Shown here in pieces: positions 1-8,804 of a stretch of 64,000 nt of DNA (within the stretch, counting starts at the first letter, position 1; the number at the start of each line of letters is the position of its first letter). Both the position numbers and the translations under genes were made by a program. The notes under the pieces are model-generated. The model was not told the DNA's origin, searched no databases, and saw nothing but the letters and a program-made list of their open reading frames with translations. The stretch is from assembly GCA_014584345.1 (NCBI GenBank), contig JACTNB010000035.1:124001-188000 (forward strand). Reading direction: 5' to 3'. The stretch is from Planctomycetota bacterium. GTDB lineage: Bacteria > Planctomycetota > Planctomycetia > Planctomycetales > Planctomycetaceae.

Positions 1-1421
1 ATGGATCCGTGCTGATTCAGATAATGAGCAGGATTCCCTTGCAGATAGGCTTGGACTCCCTGTGGATCCTGCCGGGAAGTTGCAACTGCCAATTGCAGCG
101 TTGGCTTGAGATTGTCGATGAGCGTGCAGCGGGGGGCACGGTTGACCGCGGCCACGAGTGTTTGCAGCTTTTCGGGGGCAGCCGTATCGGAAAAAGAAAT
201 GTCTCTGAGTGACTGCTGCCAGGCGGTGGACAATTTGCTGTCGAGATGAATCGCAGCTTGGCGTTCATCAAAGATCATGCCGATCCGGGCGAGCTTTTCA
301 TTGGCCTGGCTCAGGGCGGCGGGACCATTGGTGATCTGGATTAGGGTATCTGCCGGGAGTTGTGGTTCCTGCAGTTTCTGCATCATGAACTCCACATTCC
401 TGTTTACGCTGTGCTCAACAGTGGTGGAGGTCATTTTGCCTGTCTTGAGTTCCAGCCAGCCGTATGATGCGAATCCCTGGAATTGAGGTGTGCGTTGTTG
501 CTCGCGAACATTGATAAACTGAAATTGCTGTACGATCTGTCCCTGCTTGCGATGTGTTGTAACACTGCGGTAGCGGCCCTTGTCTTCCCCTTTTTTCCAT
601 TCCGTGACTTTACGGAAATTGCCAGATTTGAGATCGATATGCCAGAGTTCAAAAAACAAGCCACCATTTGTAACCAAGAGCGCCAGCGTGTTTTCGTCTA
701 TCAGAAACGGGCTGCCGTGATCGAGGCGACCTGAATATATTCGGGGATGAATCGTGCGCGAGGCATTGATCCAATCGGAAGGCAAGGATTGCAGGTTGAA
801 ATCCGTAAGTTTATCGTAGAGTACCGATTCCCGCTGGGGGGCGTTCTCGCGTATTTTTGTTGCGAGTTCGGATTTAAAGTTAGCCGATAGCCAGGCTTCT
901 CTTTCCTGTTGTAGCTGGATTTCCCTTTTCTCGGCCGCGTCAATCTCCGCTTCTTGTCTCAACTCTTGCGTGATGGTGCGCGTGGCTTCATCATCGGCCT
1001 TGCGGAAGTAGGTGACCCCGATAAAACCTATCACAACCGTCAACATCACCACCGCGAAGCCTACCAGCGCGACGCCGCCCCCAATAATCCAGTACAGCAT
1101 GCGGTGAGAGCCTGACTGCGAGGCCTGGGGCGTTTGCAGCGGAACCGTTTCGGCATGCGGAGGTTGAACTTCGACAGGTGGGGGAGGGATCGTCGGTTGG
1201 GCTTCGGCCGCGACTGGCTCCGTGGCGTCAATGGAGGGTCGTGTTGCCCCGGGGGAGATCAGACCTTGAACCTGAGACGCCAACACCCAGGCACCCGTCT
1301 CTCCCTTGCGAATCAGAGTCTGCTCGCCGATCTGGCCCTGACTGGCCATTGCTTTCAAGCCTGCTGCCCCGATTGGTCCAATGACGTTTTCACCAATTAA
1401 CGCGTACCAGTTCGTTGCCAT
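1..1421 (-). CDS. GYF_2 (DUF4339)-like membrane protein, C-terminus cut by window edge
   Basis: The frame is open from an ATG at 1421 down to base 1 with no stop, so the C-terminus lies outside the window. The first ~55 residues (MATNWYALIGENVIGPIG...) resemble the GYF_2/DUF4339 domain, which planctomycetes place at the N-terminus of many membrane proteins; it carries the W-Y and G-P-I-G pattern. A Pro/Glu-rich linker follows, then one long hydrophobic segment (about residues 95-125, with IIGGGVALVGFAVVML) and a charged, probably coiled stretch of Glu/Gln/Arg. The remaining ~330 residues look like a soluble domain that I do not recognise. A plausible arrangement is a cytoplasmic GYF-like module joined to an extracytoplasmic domain by one helix. 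The function is unknown. The next gene on this strand, speA, ends at 1814 and is probably a separate unit. Confidence 0.75.
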   Translation of the reverse strand, partial: MATNWYALIGENVIGPIGAAGLKAMASQGQIGEQTLIRKGETGAWVLASQVQGLISPGATRPSIDATEPVAAEAQPTIPPPPVEVQPPHAETVPLQTPQASQSGSHRMLYWIIGGGVALVGFAVVMLTVVIGFIGVTYFRKADDEATRTITQELRQEAEIDAAEKREIQLQQEREAWLSANFKSELATKIRENAPQRESVLYDKLTDFNLQSLPSDWINASRTIHPRIYSGRLDHGSPFLIDENTLALLVTNGGLFFELWHIDLKSGNFRKVTEWKKGEDKGRYRSVTTHRKQGQIVQQFQFINVREQQRTPQFQGFASYGWLELKTGKMTSTTVEHSVNRNVEFMMQKLQEPQLPADTLIQITNGPAALSQANEKLARIGMIFDERQAAIHLDSKLSTAWQQSLRDISFSDTAAPEKLQTLVAAVNRAPRCTLIDNLKPTLQLAVATSRQDPQGVQAYLQGNPAHYLNQHGS

Positions 1422-1813
1422 GATGTTATCCTCATGCTGAGTGCGCAGGTTGGCAGACAGGAGGGCCACCGAGTGAATCGCACTGGATAACGGGGATTGG
1501 GACAACCACTCAACGAACGTGTCCCGGGGAGTACACCGAAATTCAGGTCAAGTGCCCATTCAGGAAACGTATACAATAAGCTTGTGGGGGAGTCGATCAA
1601 GCTTAAAGCTAAGGGGAACGACGTTGCCGAGTGAAGTTTTTCTCGGCCAGAAGGGGAAATGCGGAAATCCTCGGTGTTTTTTGCGTAAAAACACCGAGGG
1701 AAGATCAGCGCGTGTCGACCGGGCGAGAAGGTTGGAAGAGAAGTCGATCACCTGGAAGCATGGGCTCCTGCACGTCCCGGTGAAATGGACCGCGCATCGG
1801 CCCTCTCCGCGGT
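1422..1813. other. Intergenic region with two inverted repeats
   Basis: No gene is supported here. A perfect 13-bp inverted repeat lies at 1669-1681 and 1687-1699 (arms CCTCGGTGTTTTT and AAAAACACCGAGG, loop TGCGT). A 7-bp one (AAGCTTG / CAAGCTT) lies at 1578-1584 and 1598-1604. In the large repeat the T-tract sits inside the arm rather than after it, so it is not a canonical intrinsic terminator for speA. It could still act as a roadblock, a protein-binding palindrome or an RNA 3'-end structure. Confidence 0.6.
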
Positions 1814-3865
1814 TCAACTTTCGAAGTAGGTGTAGCCCCGCATGCTTTCGTTGAACAAGCCGAGCATTTGCTGGCGTTCGGAGACGGTGATTTTGCCGTC
1901 GCGAACGGCGATTTCCGCCATTTCGCGGAATCGCTGGTACAACTCGGCAGGTTGATATTCCACATAGCTGAGGACGTCGGAGATGCTGTCGCCGTGGATT
2001 TCCTGCACGAACTCCAGTTGGCCTTGATCGGTGATGCGGACCGTGGCGACATTATTGTCGCCAAACAGGTTATGCAGATCGCCGAGGGTCTCCTGGTAGG
2101 CACCCACGAGAAAGACGCCGAGGTAGTAATCTTCCGTGTCCTCGTCGATTTCGTGCAATTGCAGCGTGGGTGAATGCCCGACTTCGTCCACGAAGTGATC
2201 GAGTTTGCCATCGCAATCGCAGGTGAGGTCTCCGATGATGGCCCGTCGCCGCGGGGCTTCGTCGAGGCGTTGCAGCGGCATCACGGGAAAGACTTGTTCA
2301 ATGGCCCAGGCATCCGGCAGCGACTGGAAGACGCTGAAGTTGCCGTAATAGGTGTCGGACAGGGAATCGAGCAGGCTGACGAGATCCGCGGATGGCCGCC
2401 GCAGTTTCGGGACCTGTTGCGCGACCTTGTTAAGGATTGTCAGGCAGATATTTTCGCCCAGGGCCCGTTCCCGGAGGTTGATATCGCCGATGCGGAAGGC
2501 ATCGCGCATTTGGTCGCGGTAGTAGATGGCGTCGTTGTAGTTTTCCTGCAGTCGTCGGATATCGATGTCCTTCAGAGTATGCAGCAGCGACTTGACCGGT
2601 TCGGAGAGATTTTCCGGCAAGGGATCGGGCAGGGGATCGGGATCGAAATTGCCGACCGCGAGCACGTTGAACAGCAATACCGACATGGGGGCGACGGTCC
2701 AGCGTCCCGATTCCGTGATGATGGTGGGATGCGGCACGCCGTGCGCGTCGAGATTGTTCATCAGCGTTTCCACGATATCGACGCAGTATTCGTTGAGATC
2801 GTAGTTGCGGCTGTGCATATGGGTGCTGGCGGAGCCATCGTAATCGACGGCCAGTCCCCCTCCCAGGTTGAAGTACCCCATGGGGGCGCCATCCTGCACG
2901 AGGTCGAGATAATAGCGGCAGGCTTCGGTGACGCCATCGCGAATGTTGCGGATGTTGGGAATCTGGCTTCCCAGATGAAAGTGCAGCAGTTGCAGGCAGT
3001 GCAGCATGCCGGCGGCCTTCAGGGTGTCGACAACGTTCACGATCTGCATCGTGGTCAAGCCGAACATGCTGCGATCGCCGCTGTCGTTGCTCCAATGGCC
3101 ATCCACCTTAGTGGAAAGTTTCACGCGGACGCCGATTAATGGTTCGACGTTCCAGACCTTGGCCCGTTCGAGGATGATGGAAAGTTCCTTGGGCGTTTCG
3201 ATGACAAAAAAGCATTCGAAGCCGATTTTGCGGGCCTGCAAGCCCAGATCGATGAATTCCTCGTCCTTGTAGCCGTTGCAGACAATCAGGCAGTCCTTGG
3301 AACGCAGGGTCGACATGGCGATGAGCAACTCGGCCTTGCTGCCTGCTTCCAGTCCATGGCCGAAGCGTTCGCCGACGCGGGCAATCTCCGCGATCACGTG
3401 GCTCTGCTGATTCACCTTGATCGGGAAGACACCCCGGTAGGTTCCCTGGTAGTTGGCTTCGCGAATGGCGGAGCGGAAGGCTTCGTTGAGTTTCGAGACG
3501 CGGTCGTCCAGCAGATTCTCCACGCGCAACATCACGGGCATGTCCAGGCCCCGTTGCCGCAACCCGTTGATGATTTCGATCAACTCGATCGACTTTTCCC
3601 CCTGCGCGGTGGGGGCCTTGACTTCGACGCAGCCTTGCTCGGAGATGCCGAAATAACCGTGGCCCCAGCGATCGATGCCGTACAAATCGGCATTCGCGCG
3701 AATCTGAACGGCTCGGCTGTGTGCAACCTCTTCCGGGAGCCCGTTACCGGGTTGTGAAGGGGAACAGGCAATCTGCTGAGAGTGTTCGGTGGCTGTGCTC
3801 AATGGATCCGAGTTCCTGTCTGGGCTGATGTTGCGAAGGACGCGTTTCGCCTGATTGCGAGGCAT
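1814..3865 (-). CDS. speA: Biosynthetic arginine decarboxylase
   Basis: This is a PLP-dependent arginine decarboxylase of the alanine-racemase-fold (SpeA) type. It converts arginine to agmatine plus CO2 for polyamine synthesis in the cytoplasm. The 683 residues are close to the ~650 typical of the family. The PLP lysine is K150 in GVFPIKVNQQ. Other visible signatures are LEAGSKAELL, HFHLGSQIPNI, the phosphate-binding GGGLAVDYDGS, ITESGRWTVAP, and the C-terminal GDLTCDCDGKLDHF, which holds the cysteine that contributes to the partner subunit's active site. The N-terminal ~50 residues are poorly conserved and no clear ribosome site precedes the ATG, so the true start may be slightly further in. 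No agmatinase or agmatine deiminase lies beside it. A candidate promoter sits at 4043-4072. Confidence 0.93.
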   Translation of the reverse strand: MPRNQAKRVLRNISPDRNSDPLSTATEHSQQIACSPSQPGNGLPEEVAHSRAVQIRANADLYGIDRWGHGYFGISEQGCVEVKAPTAQGEKSIELIEIINGLRQRGLDMPVMLRVENLLDDRVSKLNEAFRSAIREANYQGTYRGVFPIKVNQQSHVIAEIARVGERFGHGLEAGSKAELLIAMSTLRSKDCLIVCNGYKDEEFIDLGLQARKIGFECFFVIETPKELSIILERAKVWNVEPLIGVRVKLSTKVDGHWSNDSGDRSMFGLTTMQIVNVVDTLKAAGMLHCLQLLHFHLGSQIPNIRNIRDGVTEACRYYLDLVQDGAPMGYFNLGGGLAVDYDGSASTHMHSRNYDLNEYCVDIVETLMNNLDAHGVPHPTIITESGRWTVAPMSVLLFNVLAVGNFDPDPLPDPLPENLSEPVKSLLHTLKDIDIRRLQENYNDAIYYRDQMRDAFRIGDINLRERALGENICLTILNKVAQQVPKLRRPSADLVSLLDSLSDTYYGNFSVFQSLPDAWAIEQVFPVMPLQRLDEAPRRRAIIGDLTCDCDGKLDHFVDEVGHSPTLQLHEIDEDTEDYYLGVFLVGAYQETLGDLHNLFGDNNVATVRITDQGQLEFVQEIHGDSISDVLSYVEYQPAELYQRFREMAEIAVRDGKITVSERQQMLGLFNESMRGYTYFES

Positions 3866-4042
3866 TCACGACCCCGGGAACGCGTGGCATGCTGCCGGAT
3901 GCACTCTGGCGGGGATCGATCCGCTGAAAGCGGAAATGCCGGGCCTCTGGGGCGACCCGGCACTGGATGGACGCAATCGGATTGCGCTTATTTTATTGAT
4001 CGAGCGGCGAGAGTGAATAGAAAAAGCCCGTTGACAGGGGGA

Positions 4043-4072
4043 ATTTTAGTATCTGATGCAAAAAATTCACAA
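4043..4072 (-). promoter_or_regulatory. Candidate promoter for speA
   Basis: Read on the minus strand there is TTGTGA (4072-4067), an 18-base spacer, then TAAAAT (4048-4043). This is a reasonable sigma-70-type pair about 180 bases upstream of the speA start. The rest of 3866-4158 holds no supported gene. Confidence 0.4.
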
Positions 4073-4158
4073 AACGGCAGCCTTGTAAACCGTTGGCAGG
4101 GGGCGTTTCCTGCCGGTCGATCAACGGGTGTTGATCCATGTGTGTCCCGCGGCAAACT

Positions 4159-4617
4159 TCAGAGGGGGCGATTTCCGGGCAAGGCCACCTTGAGATAACC
4201 CGAAATGAGCACCACGCCCGCCGCCAGTAGAATGGTGATCAGCAGCCAGCGTTTGGAATTCGCGCGGAGAGGCTCGAACAGCCGGGATTTTCCCACGAGC
4301 CCCGAGGCCAGCAGGAAAACGGCGAATGCCAGGAGCATCTTGATCCCCAGCAGAGCATGATACAGGCCCTCTCCCTTGTGCAAAGGCATGGCGCGGAAGT
4401 AGTTATAGAAGCCACTCAGCAGAAACAACGCAATCCCCCCGTGAACACAGCGTTTCCAGCGCGCCAGCACGCGCTGTCGGAGGGCCAGGTGTTCGGCTTC
4501 GGGTAAATCGGCGGCAGCGGGAGTCAGCACGAAACGCAGAAAGATGCTGCCTCCCAGAATCACGATGGCCGTCCCGATATGTGTCCAGCGTGAAATCAGA
4601 TTTAACCAGAGTTCCAT
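4159..4617 (-). CDS. CopD-like small integral membrane protein
   Basis: This is a 152-residue membrane protein with about four hydrophobic helices: an N-terminal one including TAIVILGGSIFLRFVL, one around HGGIALFLLSGFYNYF, one around LLGIKMLLAFAVFLLAS and a C-terminal one around LLITILLAAGVVLISGY. The length, helix layout and conserved His residues (THIG, CVHGG) resemble single-domain CopD/DUF4149-type proteins, but no confirmed copper-site pattern is visible. The ATG at 4617 is supported by GAGGAGA a few bases upstream. A lipoprotein gene lies upstream on the same strand across a ~200-base gap, and nothing in the context fixes its role. The transport function is therefore only a guess. Confidence 0.65.
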   Translation of the reverse strand: MELWLNLISRWTHIGTAIVILGGSIFLRFVLTPAAADLPEAEHLALRQRVLARWKRCVHGGIALFLLSGFYNYFRAMPLHKGEGLYHALLGIKMLLAFAVFLLASGLVGKSRLFEPLRANSKRWLLITILLAAGVVLISGYLKVALPGNRPL

Positions 4618-4817
4618 CGAAGTCTCCTCGCGGACTCAATCAGTCCCGGCTGGCAGTCACGGCAAGTGTTGCGCTTATTCACCAGGCAAATAATGCACCC
4701 GGGAATGTTATAGCCGGATTGGTCCGAAAAACCAAAAACATTTGGTTCGCGGGGAGGAACATCCAGGATCTCCGACGCGGCGGGAGCGCAGGTTGGGCCA
4801 ATCAACGTCTCCCGCGA

Positions 4818-6410
4818 TCAACGCCTCCAGCGGAGGAAGAGGACAACTCCGACAACCAGCCCGCAGAGGATCAGGGTCAGGGAGTTGGACGACAGGAAAG
4901 GTTCCTGCTTGGGTTGCATTTGTAATTCGGATTCATCGATCAGCAAGGCCACTTCTTCGAGACCGGGAGGGGTCTCCTGGCTGACGTTCGCGAAATCGGC
5001 GGCAAATTCGTCGTATTCCGCGGAGGGGCTGTCCAGTCCATTGGGGGCGATCAGCAGGGGAGGGGCGGGCGGATGCTCATCGGTTTCGTTCCGCATCGGG
5101 TTGACGCCACTCAGGACGAATGGGGATCCCGAACTCTCGACTTGAGCCGGCATTTCTCCCAGCAGTACCACTTCGGTTTCCCGTGGCAGGGCGTCGCTTT
5201 CTGGTTGGAGAGTCAGCGGGCGATTGGCGGATTCCTGGCTGATGGCAGGTCCGTTGTGGTTCAAGGTGCCCATCGGCGCGGGATTGATTACGGGCAAGGT
5301 GGCAGGCTGGTTGGAAAGAACCGTTGCCTGGGCGAACTGTTCCAATTCGCTTTCCGTAGTCTCCTGTTGATGTTTCCTGGTGTTGAGCCATTCCCGGTTG
5401 AGATCAATCATGACGGCAGGGGGATGTGCGACCGTTTGTACGGCAGCGTCGGACGGGCTGCTGGAGAGTTCCGCGTCCTGAGAGTTGGTCAGTTGCTGTT
5501 CGTTCTGCAATTGGCGAGCCTTGATGTCCGCCAGTACTTGCTCGGGAGTGACTTCGCCCGGCAGCAGGGCCGCCTGCGTTTTCTGGAGCAGGGCTTGCGC
5601 GGACTCGGCGACAGTGCGAGCGGCATTGTAATTGTTCTGTTGAATCAGGGCACGCGAACTGGCCAGGAGTTGACGGGTTCGTTCGAGGGCACTCTCGGAA
5701 TTTGTCGAGGGGGCATTGGCCGAATTCCGCGCGGTCCCCGAGGCCCAGGGGAATTCCGTTGCCGGGGAGGCGGTTTCAGGCAGGGTTTCCGTTGCAGTGT
5801 TAGCCCGGGCGATCTGGTTGTCGGCGGGGGGGGACGCGTGTTCTACCTGTTTCGCGACCTGGAAGAATTCAGTAAAGTCGTCTGGATTCCGCGTTTCCTG
5901 GGTCGCGTTCAGTTCGTTCAGACTGTTCTTCAGCGCGGACAGGTGCGATTCCCCTTGATCGACGGTCGACACCACGCGTTCGTATTGATTCAAGGACTCA
6001 ATCGCGGGGGAGTTCTGGCTATCTGTGGAACCTCCGCGGGGGGCGGGTTCCGCCAGGAAGGCCTGGTCGATGTCGTTGAACTCATGCGCGGTCGCGAGAT
6101 CCGACTCCGCGATTGCCTGTTCTCCCCGTGACGACTGACCGGATGCGGGGATCACACCCGATCCGGTCAGTTCGAGGTCCGAGTCGAGATCGGCACTATC
6201 GTTTAACGCCACATGTGCGAAGCCCGCATTCTGTTCGACAGGAGCCGTTTCCTTGCGGGGGGACTGCTTGGAGGTGTTCCAGGCGGTCCAGTTAAAAGAG
6301 GGGAGGCTGTATTTTTGCCCGGAGCAGCCAGTCGTCAGTAGACAGGCCAGGGTTGCGATCACAAGGCCAGAATGGCTGTAACCACGATGAAAGATCGAGA
6401 TACCACACAT
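4818..6410 (-). CDS. Planctomycete-type lipoprotein with C-terminal membrane anchor
   Basis: This 530-residue protein has no enzymatic motif that I recognise. The N-terminus carries a hydrophobic segment ending in a lipobox (LLTTGC, cysteine at residue 29), so it is probably a lipoprotein. The last ~20 residues form a second hydrophobic helix (LTLILCGLVVGVVLFL) ending in RWRR. Between them lies a low-complexity, acidic, Ser/Pro/Asn/Gln-rich region. A roughly 60-residue stretch (about 235-295) looks like a short helical, TPR-like segment (LERTRQLLASSRALIQQNNYNAARTVAES). Two anchors around a disordered linker suggest an envelope-spanning scaffold. It starts 547 bases from the divergent SMP-30/esterase gene. 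Function unknown. Confidence 0.65.
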   Translation of the reverse strand: MCGISIFHRGYSHSGLVIATLACLLTTGCSGQKYSLPSFNWTAWNTSKQSPRKETAPVEQNAGFAHVALNDSADLDSDLELTGSGVIPASGQSSRGEQAIAESDLATAHEFNDIDQAFLAEPAPRGGSTDSQNSPAIESLNQYERVVSTVDQGESHLSALKNSLNELNATQETRNPDDFTEFFQVAKQVEHASPPADNQIARANTATETLPETASPATEFPWASGTARNSANAPSTNSESALERTRQLLASSRALIQQNNYNAARTVAESAQALLQKTQAALLPGEVTPEQVLADIKARQLQNEQQLTNSQDAELSSSPSDAAVQTVAHPPAVMIDLNREWLNTRKHQQETTESELEQFAQATVLSNQPATLPVINPAPMGTLNHNGPAISQESANRPLTLQPESDALPRETEVVLLGEMPAQVESSGSPFVLSGVNPMRNETDEHPPAPPLLIAPNGLDSPSAEYDEFAADFANVSQETPPGLEEVALLIDESELQMQPKQEPFLSSNSLTLILCGLVVGVVLFLRWRR

Positions 6411-6957
6411 GGAATCATCCCCACTTCCTTGTCAGGCGGGTGGTCGCGAAGGCGACACGCTTGCCCGTGCGGTTTCTTCCGAGCGTCCGTTCCGCTCTCT
6501 TTGAAAAGAAATCGCTGATTCCTGTTCGACGGCAGTGACGCCGAACGGGCTTGCTCTGGTCAGCAGGCGAGAATCCCTGGGATACCGACCGCCACCGTTA
6601 GCATTATCGACGCCCCCCGTAGCGGACACCCAGGGAATTGCAGTTCGTTTGACAGGTCTTCCCAGTTTGCCTGTTTTGTCGGTGCGGGGCGAGGCGGAGT
6701 CGGGGTAGCTAGGTTACAACCCCTTTTTGAGAATATGGTTGTGATTAACTTAGAGGAATTTTGGCTGCGCGTTACCATTTTTTGTTCGAGGAAAATCTGG
6801 TGAGTGTTTTACCGCGAGAATTGAATTTCGGACGGTAAGTATCCATGATTTTTCAAGTGTTCATGATTTGGAATGCATGAGACAGGCAGTGTGTGTTGCG
6901 GGCCAACGCAATTCGCTGCAGACCGACTTCTCTCAATCATTGATGAAGGAATGGGCA
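6411..6957. other. Divergent intergenic region
   Basis: This gap separates the minus-strand lipoprotein gene from the plus-strand SMP-30/esterase gene. A TTGACA at 6649-6654 is followed after 17 bases only by TGTTTT, a weak promoter candidate. A 6-bp inverted pair (ACAACC / GGTTGT) lies at about 6716-6745. No convincing small gene was seen. Confidence 0.4.
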
Positions 6958-8709
6958 ATGCATCGTAGCCGATTGCAGAGTGTGTTACTGATGATGCTGG
7001 CAGTCTGGTGTTGTGTATCGTTTGTCAGCGCGGCTCGCGGGGGAGAACCCTTGCGCGAGGCCACCGCGGAGCTTGTGACGCTGCGAAGTGATTTTGGCTT
7101 GGCGGACGGACCAGCCTGGGACGGGCAGAGCAGTTTGTATCTGCCGGACGTGAAGGGGGAAAAGTTATATCGCTACTGGCCTGCACAGGATAAATGGCAG
7201 GAGTTACTTCCCGCGGCCGGGCGCGTCAGCGCGACGTTTTATCAATTGGGGAAATTGTATCTTTCGGATAATGGCAACAGCTGCATTGCGGTGCTGGAAG
7301 GGAAGGAACTGAAAACTGTTTATCAGCACGATCCTGAGGCGAAGCCGGCCGCGCGTCCGAACGACCTGGTGGTGGATCATCATGGAGGCGTGTATTACAC
7401 GCTGACAGCACGGGGGGAAGTCTGTTATATCCCGGCGGGAACCCGGGAAAGCCACGTGGTGGCGCGGGTGGAGACTCCGAATGGTCTGATTCTGTCGCCC
7501 GATGAATCGAGGATGTACGTGGCGGCTTATGTTCCCAAGGAAATTTGGGAATTTCGCCTGACCGCGCCGGGGGAAACCGCGGCGGGGCGCGTGCTGGCTC
7601 GCATGGATTCCGGTCCGGAAAAGGGGGCGGATGGCATGTGTACCGATCGGGCGGGAAACATCTACTGCTGCGGACCGGAACATGTCTGGATCTGGAATTC
7701 CCAGGGGGAGTTGCTGGATAAGATTGTCACTCCCTCGCGTCCGATCAACTGTGCGTTTGGTGGTGCCCAGATGCAGACACTTTATATCACGGGTTTGCAG
7801 GGGGTATACAGTCTGCCGATGTTGATTTCGGGGCGCGCGCCCCATCCCTCTCCGGTAGACGAGGCGACCGGTTCGGCCGCGCCCCGTCCCAGCACGGCGT
7901 TACCGGAAGGGATCACGGCTCGGTTGGATGTGGTGTATGCCGAATATGGCGCGCGGAAGCTTCTGGCCGATCTGTTGATTCCGGCTGCCGGCGACCGGCA
8001 ACGGATGCCCGCGATTGTGCTGGTGCATGGGGGAGGTTGGGTACACGGGGATAAGACCAAATTTCGGGCCTTGGCGATCGAGCTAGCCCGAAAGGGCTAT
8101 GTGACGATGGCGATCGAGTATCGTCTGGCGGGGGAGGCGAAATTTCCGGCCGCTGTTCACGATTGCAACGCGGCAGTGCGGTATATGCGGGCGCAGGCGG
8201 AGGAGTTGGGAATTGATCCGAACAGGATCGGCATGGTGGGTGGTTCCGCGGGAGGACATCTGGCGGGTTTGGTGGCGACAGGCTATGATCATCCCGAATT
8301 GCAGGGATCGGGGGGGTGGCAGGAGTATTCCTCTCGACCGAATGCGGTGGTGGTGATGGCGGGTCCACTGGAGATAGCCACAGGTCCCGTCGCGGAGCGT
8401 TCCCGAGGAGCTTCCCGCGGTTCCTTTGCGCAGGCCTGGTTTGGGAAGGGGATCGACGAATTGCCTGAAATGTATCGATTGGCCGATGCCTGCCAGAAGA
8501 TTTCGCCGGGGGATCCCCCGCTGCTGTTTCTGGTGGGGGAACTGGATCATCCCGAGCGGAACGAGGCTTCTCGGCAAAAATATCGCGATCTGGGCCTGGA
8601 GACGGGCGTGGTGGTTTATCCCCAGGCGAAACATGGCTGCTGGAATCAACTCCCGTGGATTCATCAGTTTGCTAACGATATCGATGTTTTTTTCCGAAAA
8701 CATAGGTAG
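6958..8709 (+). CDS. Secreted SMP-30/gluconolactonase-like domain fused to alpha/beta-hydrolase esterase
   Basis: This is a two-domain exported enzyme of 583 residues. After a signal peptide (about residues 1-25), residues ~40-290 form an SMP-30/gluconolactonase/LRE-like beta-propeller with sugar-lactonase style strands (GLADGPAWDG, RPNDLVVDHHGGVYYT, PNGLILSPDE, GADGMCTDRAGNIY). Residues ~310-580 form a BD-FAE/acetyl-esterase type alpha/beta hydrolase: oxyanion HGGGW at ~357, nucleophile Ser430 in GGSAGG, Asp530 in GELDHP and His559 in KHGCW. I chose the ATG at 6958 because AAGGA lies 7 bases upstream and it gives a proper signal peptide; an in-frame ATG at 6943 is also possible. A role in hydrolysing sugar lactones or esters of polysaccharide breakdown is likely from the families. 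The true substrate is unknown. Confidence 0.85.
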   Translation: MHRSRLQSVLLMMLAVWCCVSFVSAARGGEPLREATAELVTLRSDFGLADGPAWDGQSSLYLPDVKGEKLYRYWPAQDKWQELLPAAGRVSATFYQLGKLYLSDNGNSCIAVLEGKELKTVYQHDPEAKPAARPNDLVVDHHGGVYYTLTARGEVCYIPAGTRESHVVARVETPNGLILSPDESRMYVAAYVPKEIWEFRLTAPGETAAGRVLARMDSGPEKGADGMCTDRAGNIYCCGPEHVWIWNSQGELLDKIVTPSRPINCAFGGAQMQTLYITGLQGVYSLPMLISGRAPHPSPVDEATGSAAPRPSTALPEGITARLDVVYAEYGARKLLADLLIPAAGDRQRMPAIVLVHGGGWVHGDKTKFRALAIELARKGYVTMAIEYRLAGEAKFPAAVHDCNAAVRYMRAQAEELGIDPNRIGMVGGSAGGHLAGLVATGYDHPELQGSGGWQEYSSRPNAVVVMAGPLEIATGPVAERSRGASRGSFAQAWFGKGIDELPEMYRLADACQKISPGDPPLLFLVGELDHPERNEASRQKYRDLGLETGVVVYPQAKHGCWNQLPWIHQFANDIDVFFRKHR

Positions 8710-8804
8710 AGTGAATCCACTCCCGCGACACTCTCCGCGATAATCTTTTTTCCGAAACCATTACGCAGTTCTCTTTGGCGAAGGAGGGCTGGGAATGCAG
8801 CATT

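Noticed and set aside
1669..1699. Canonical intrinsic terminator of speA
   Set aside because: The T-tract is within the 5' arm and no T-run follows the 3' arm on either strand.
5073..6131. 352-residue plus-strand open frame
   Set aside because: It is antisense to the lipoprotein gene, which has a lipobox and C-terminal anchor; the plus frame is Gly/Arg-rich with no motif.
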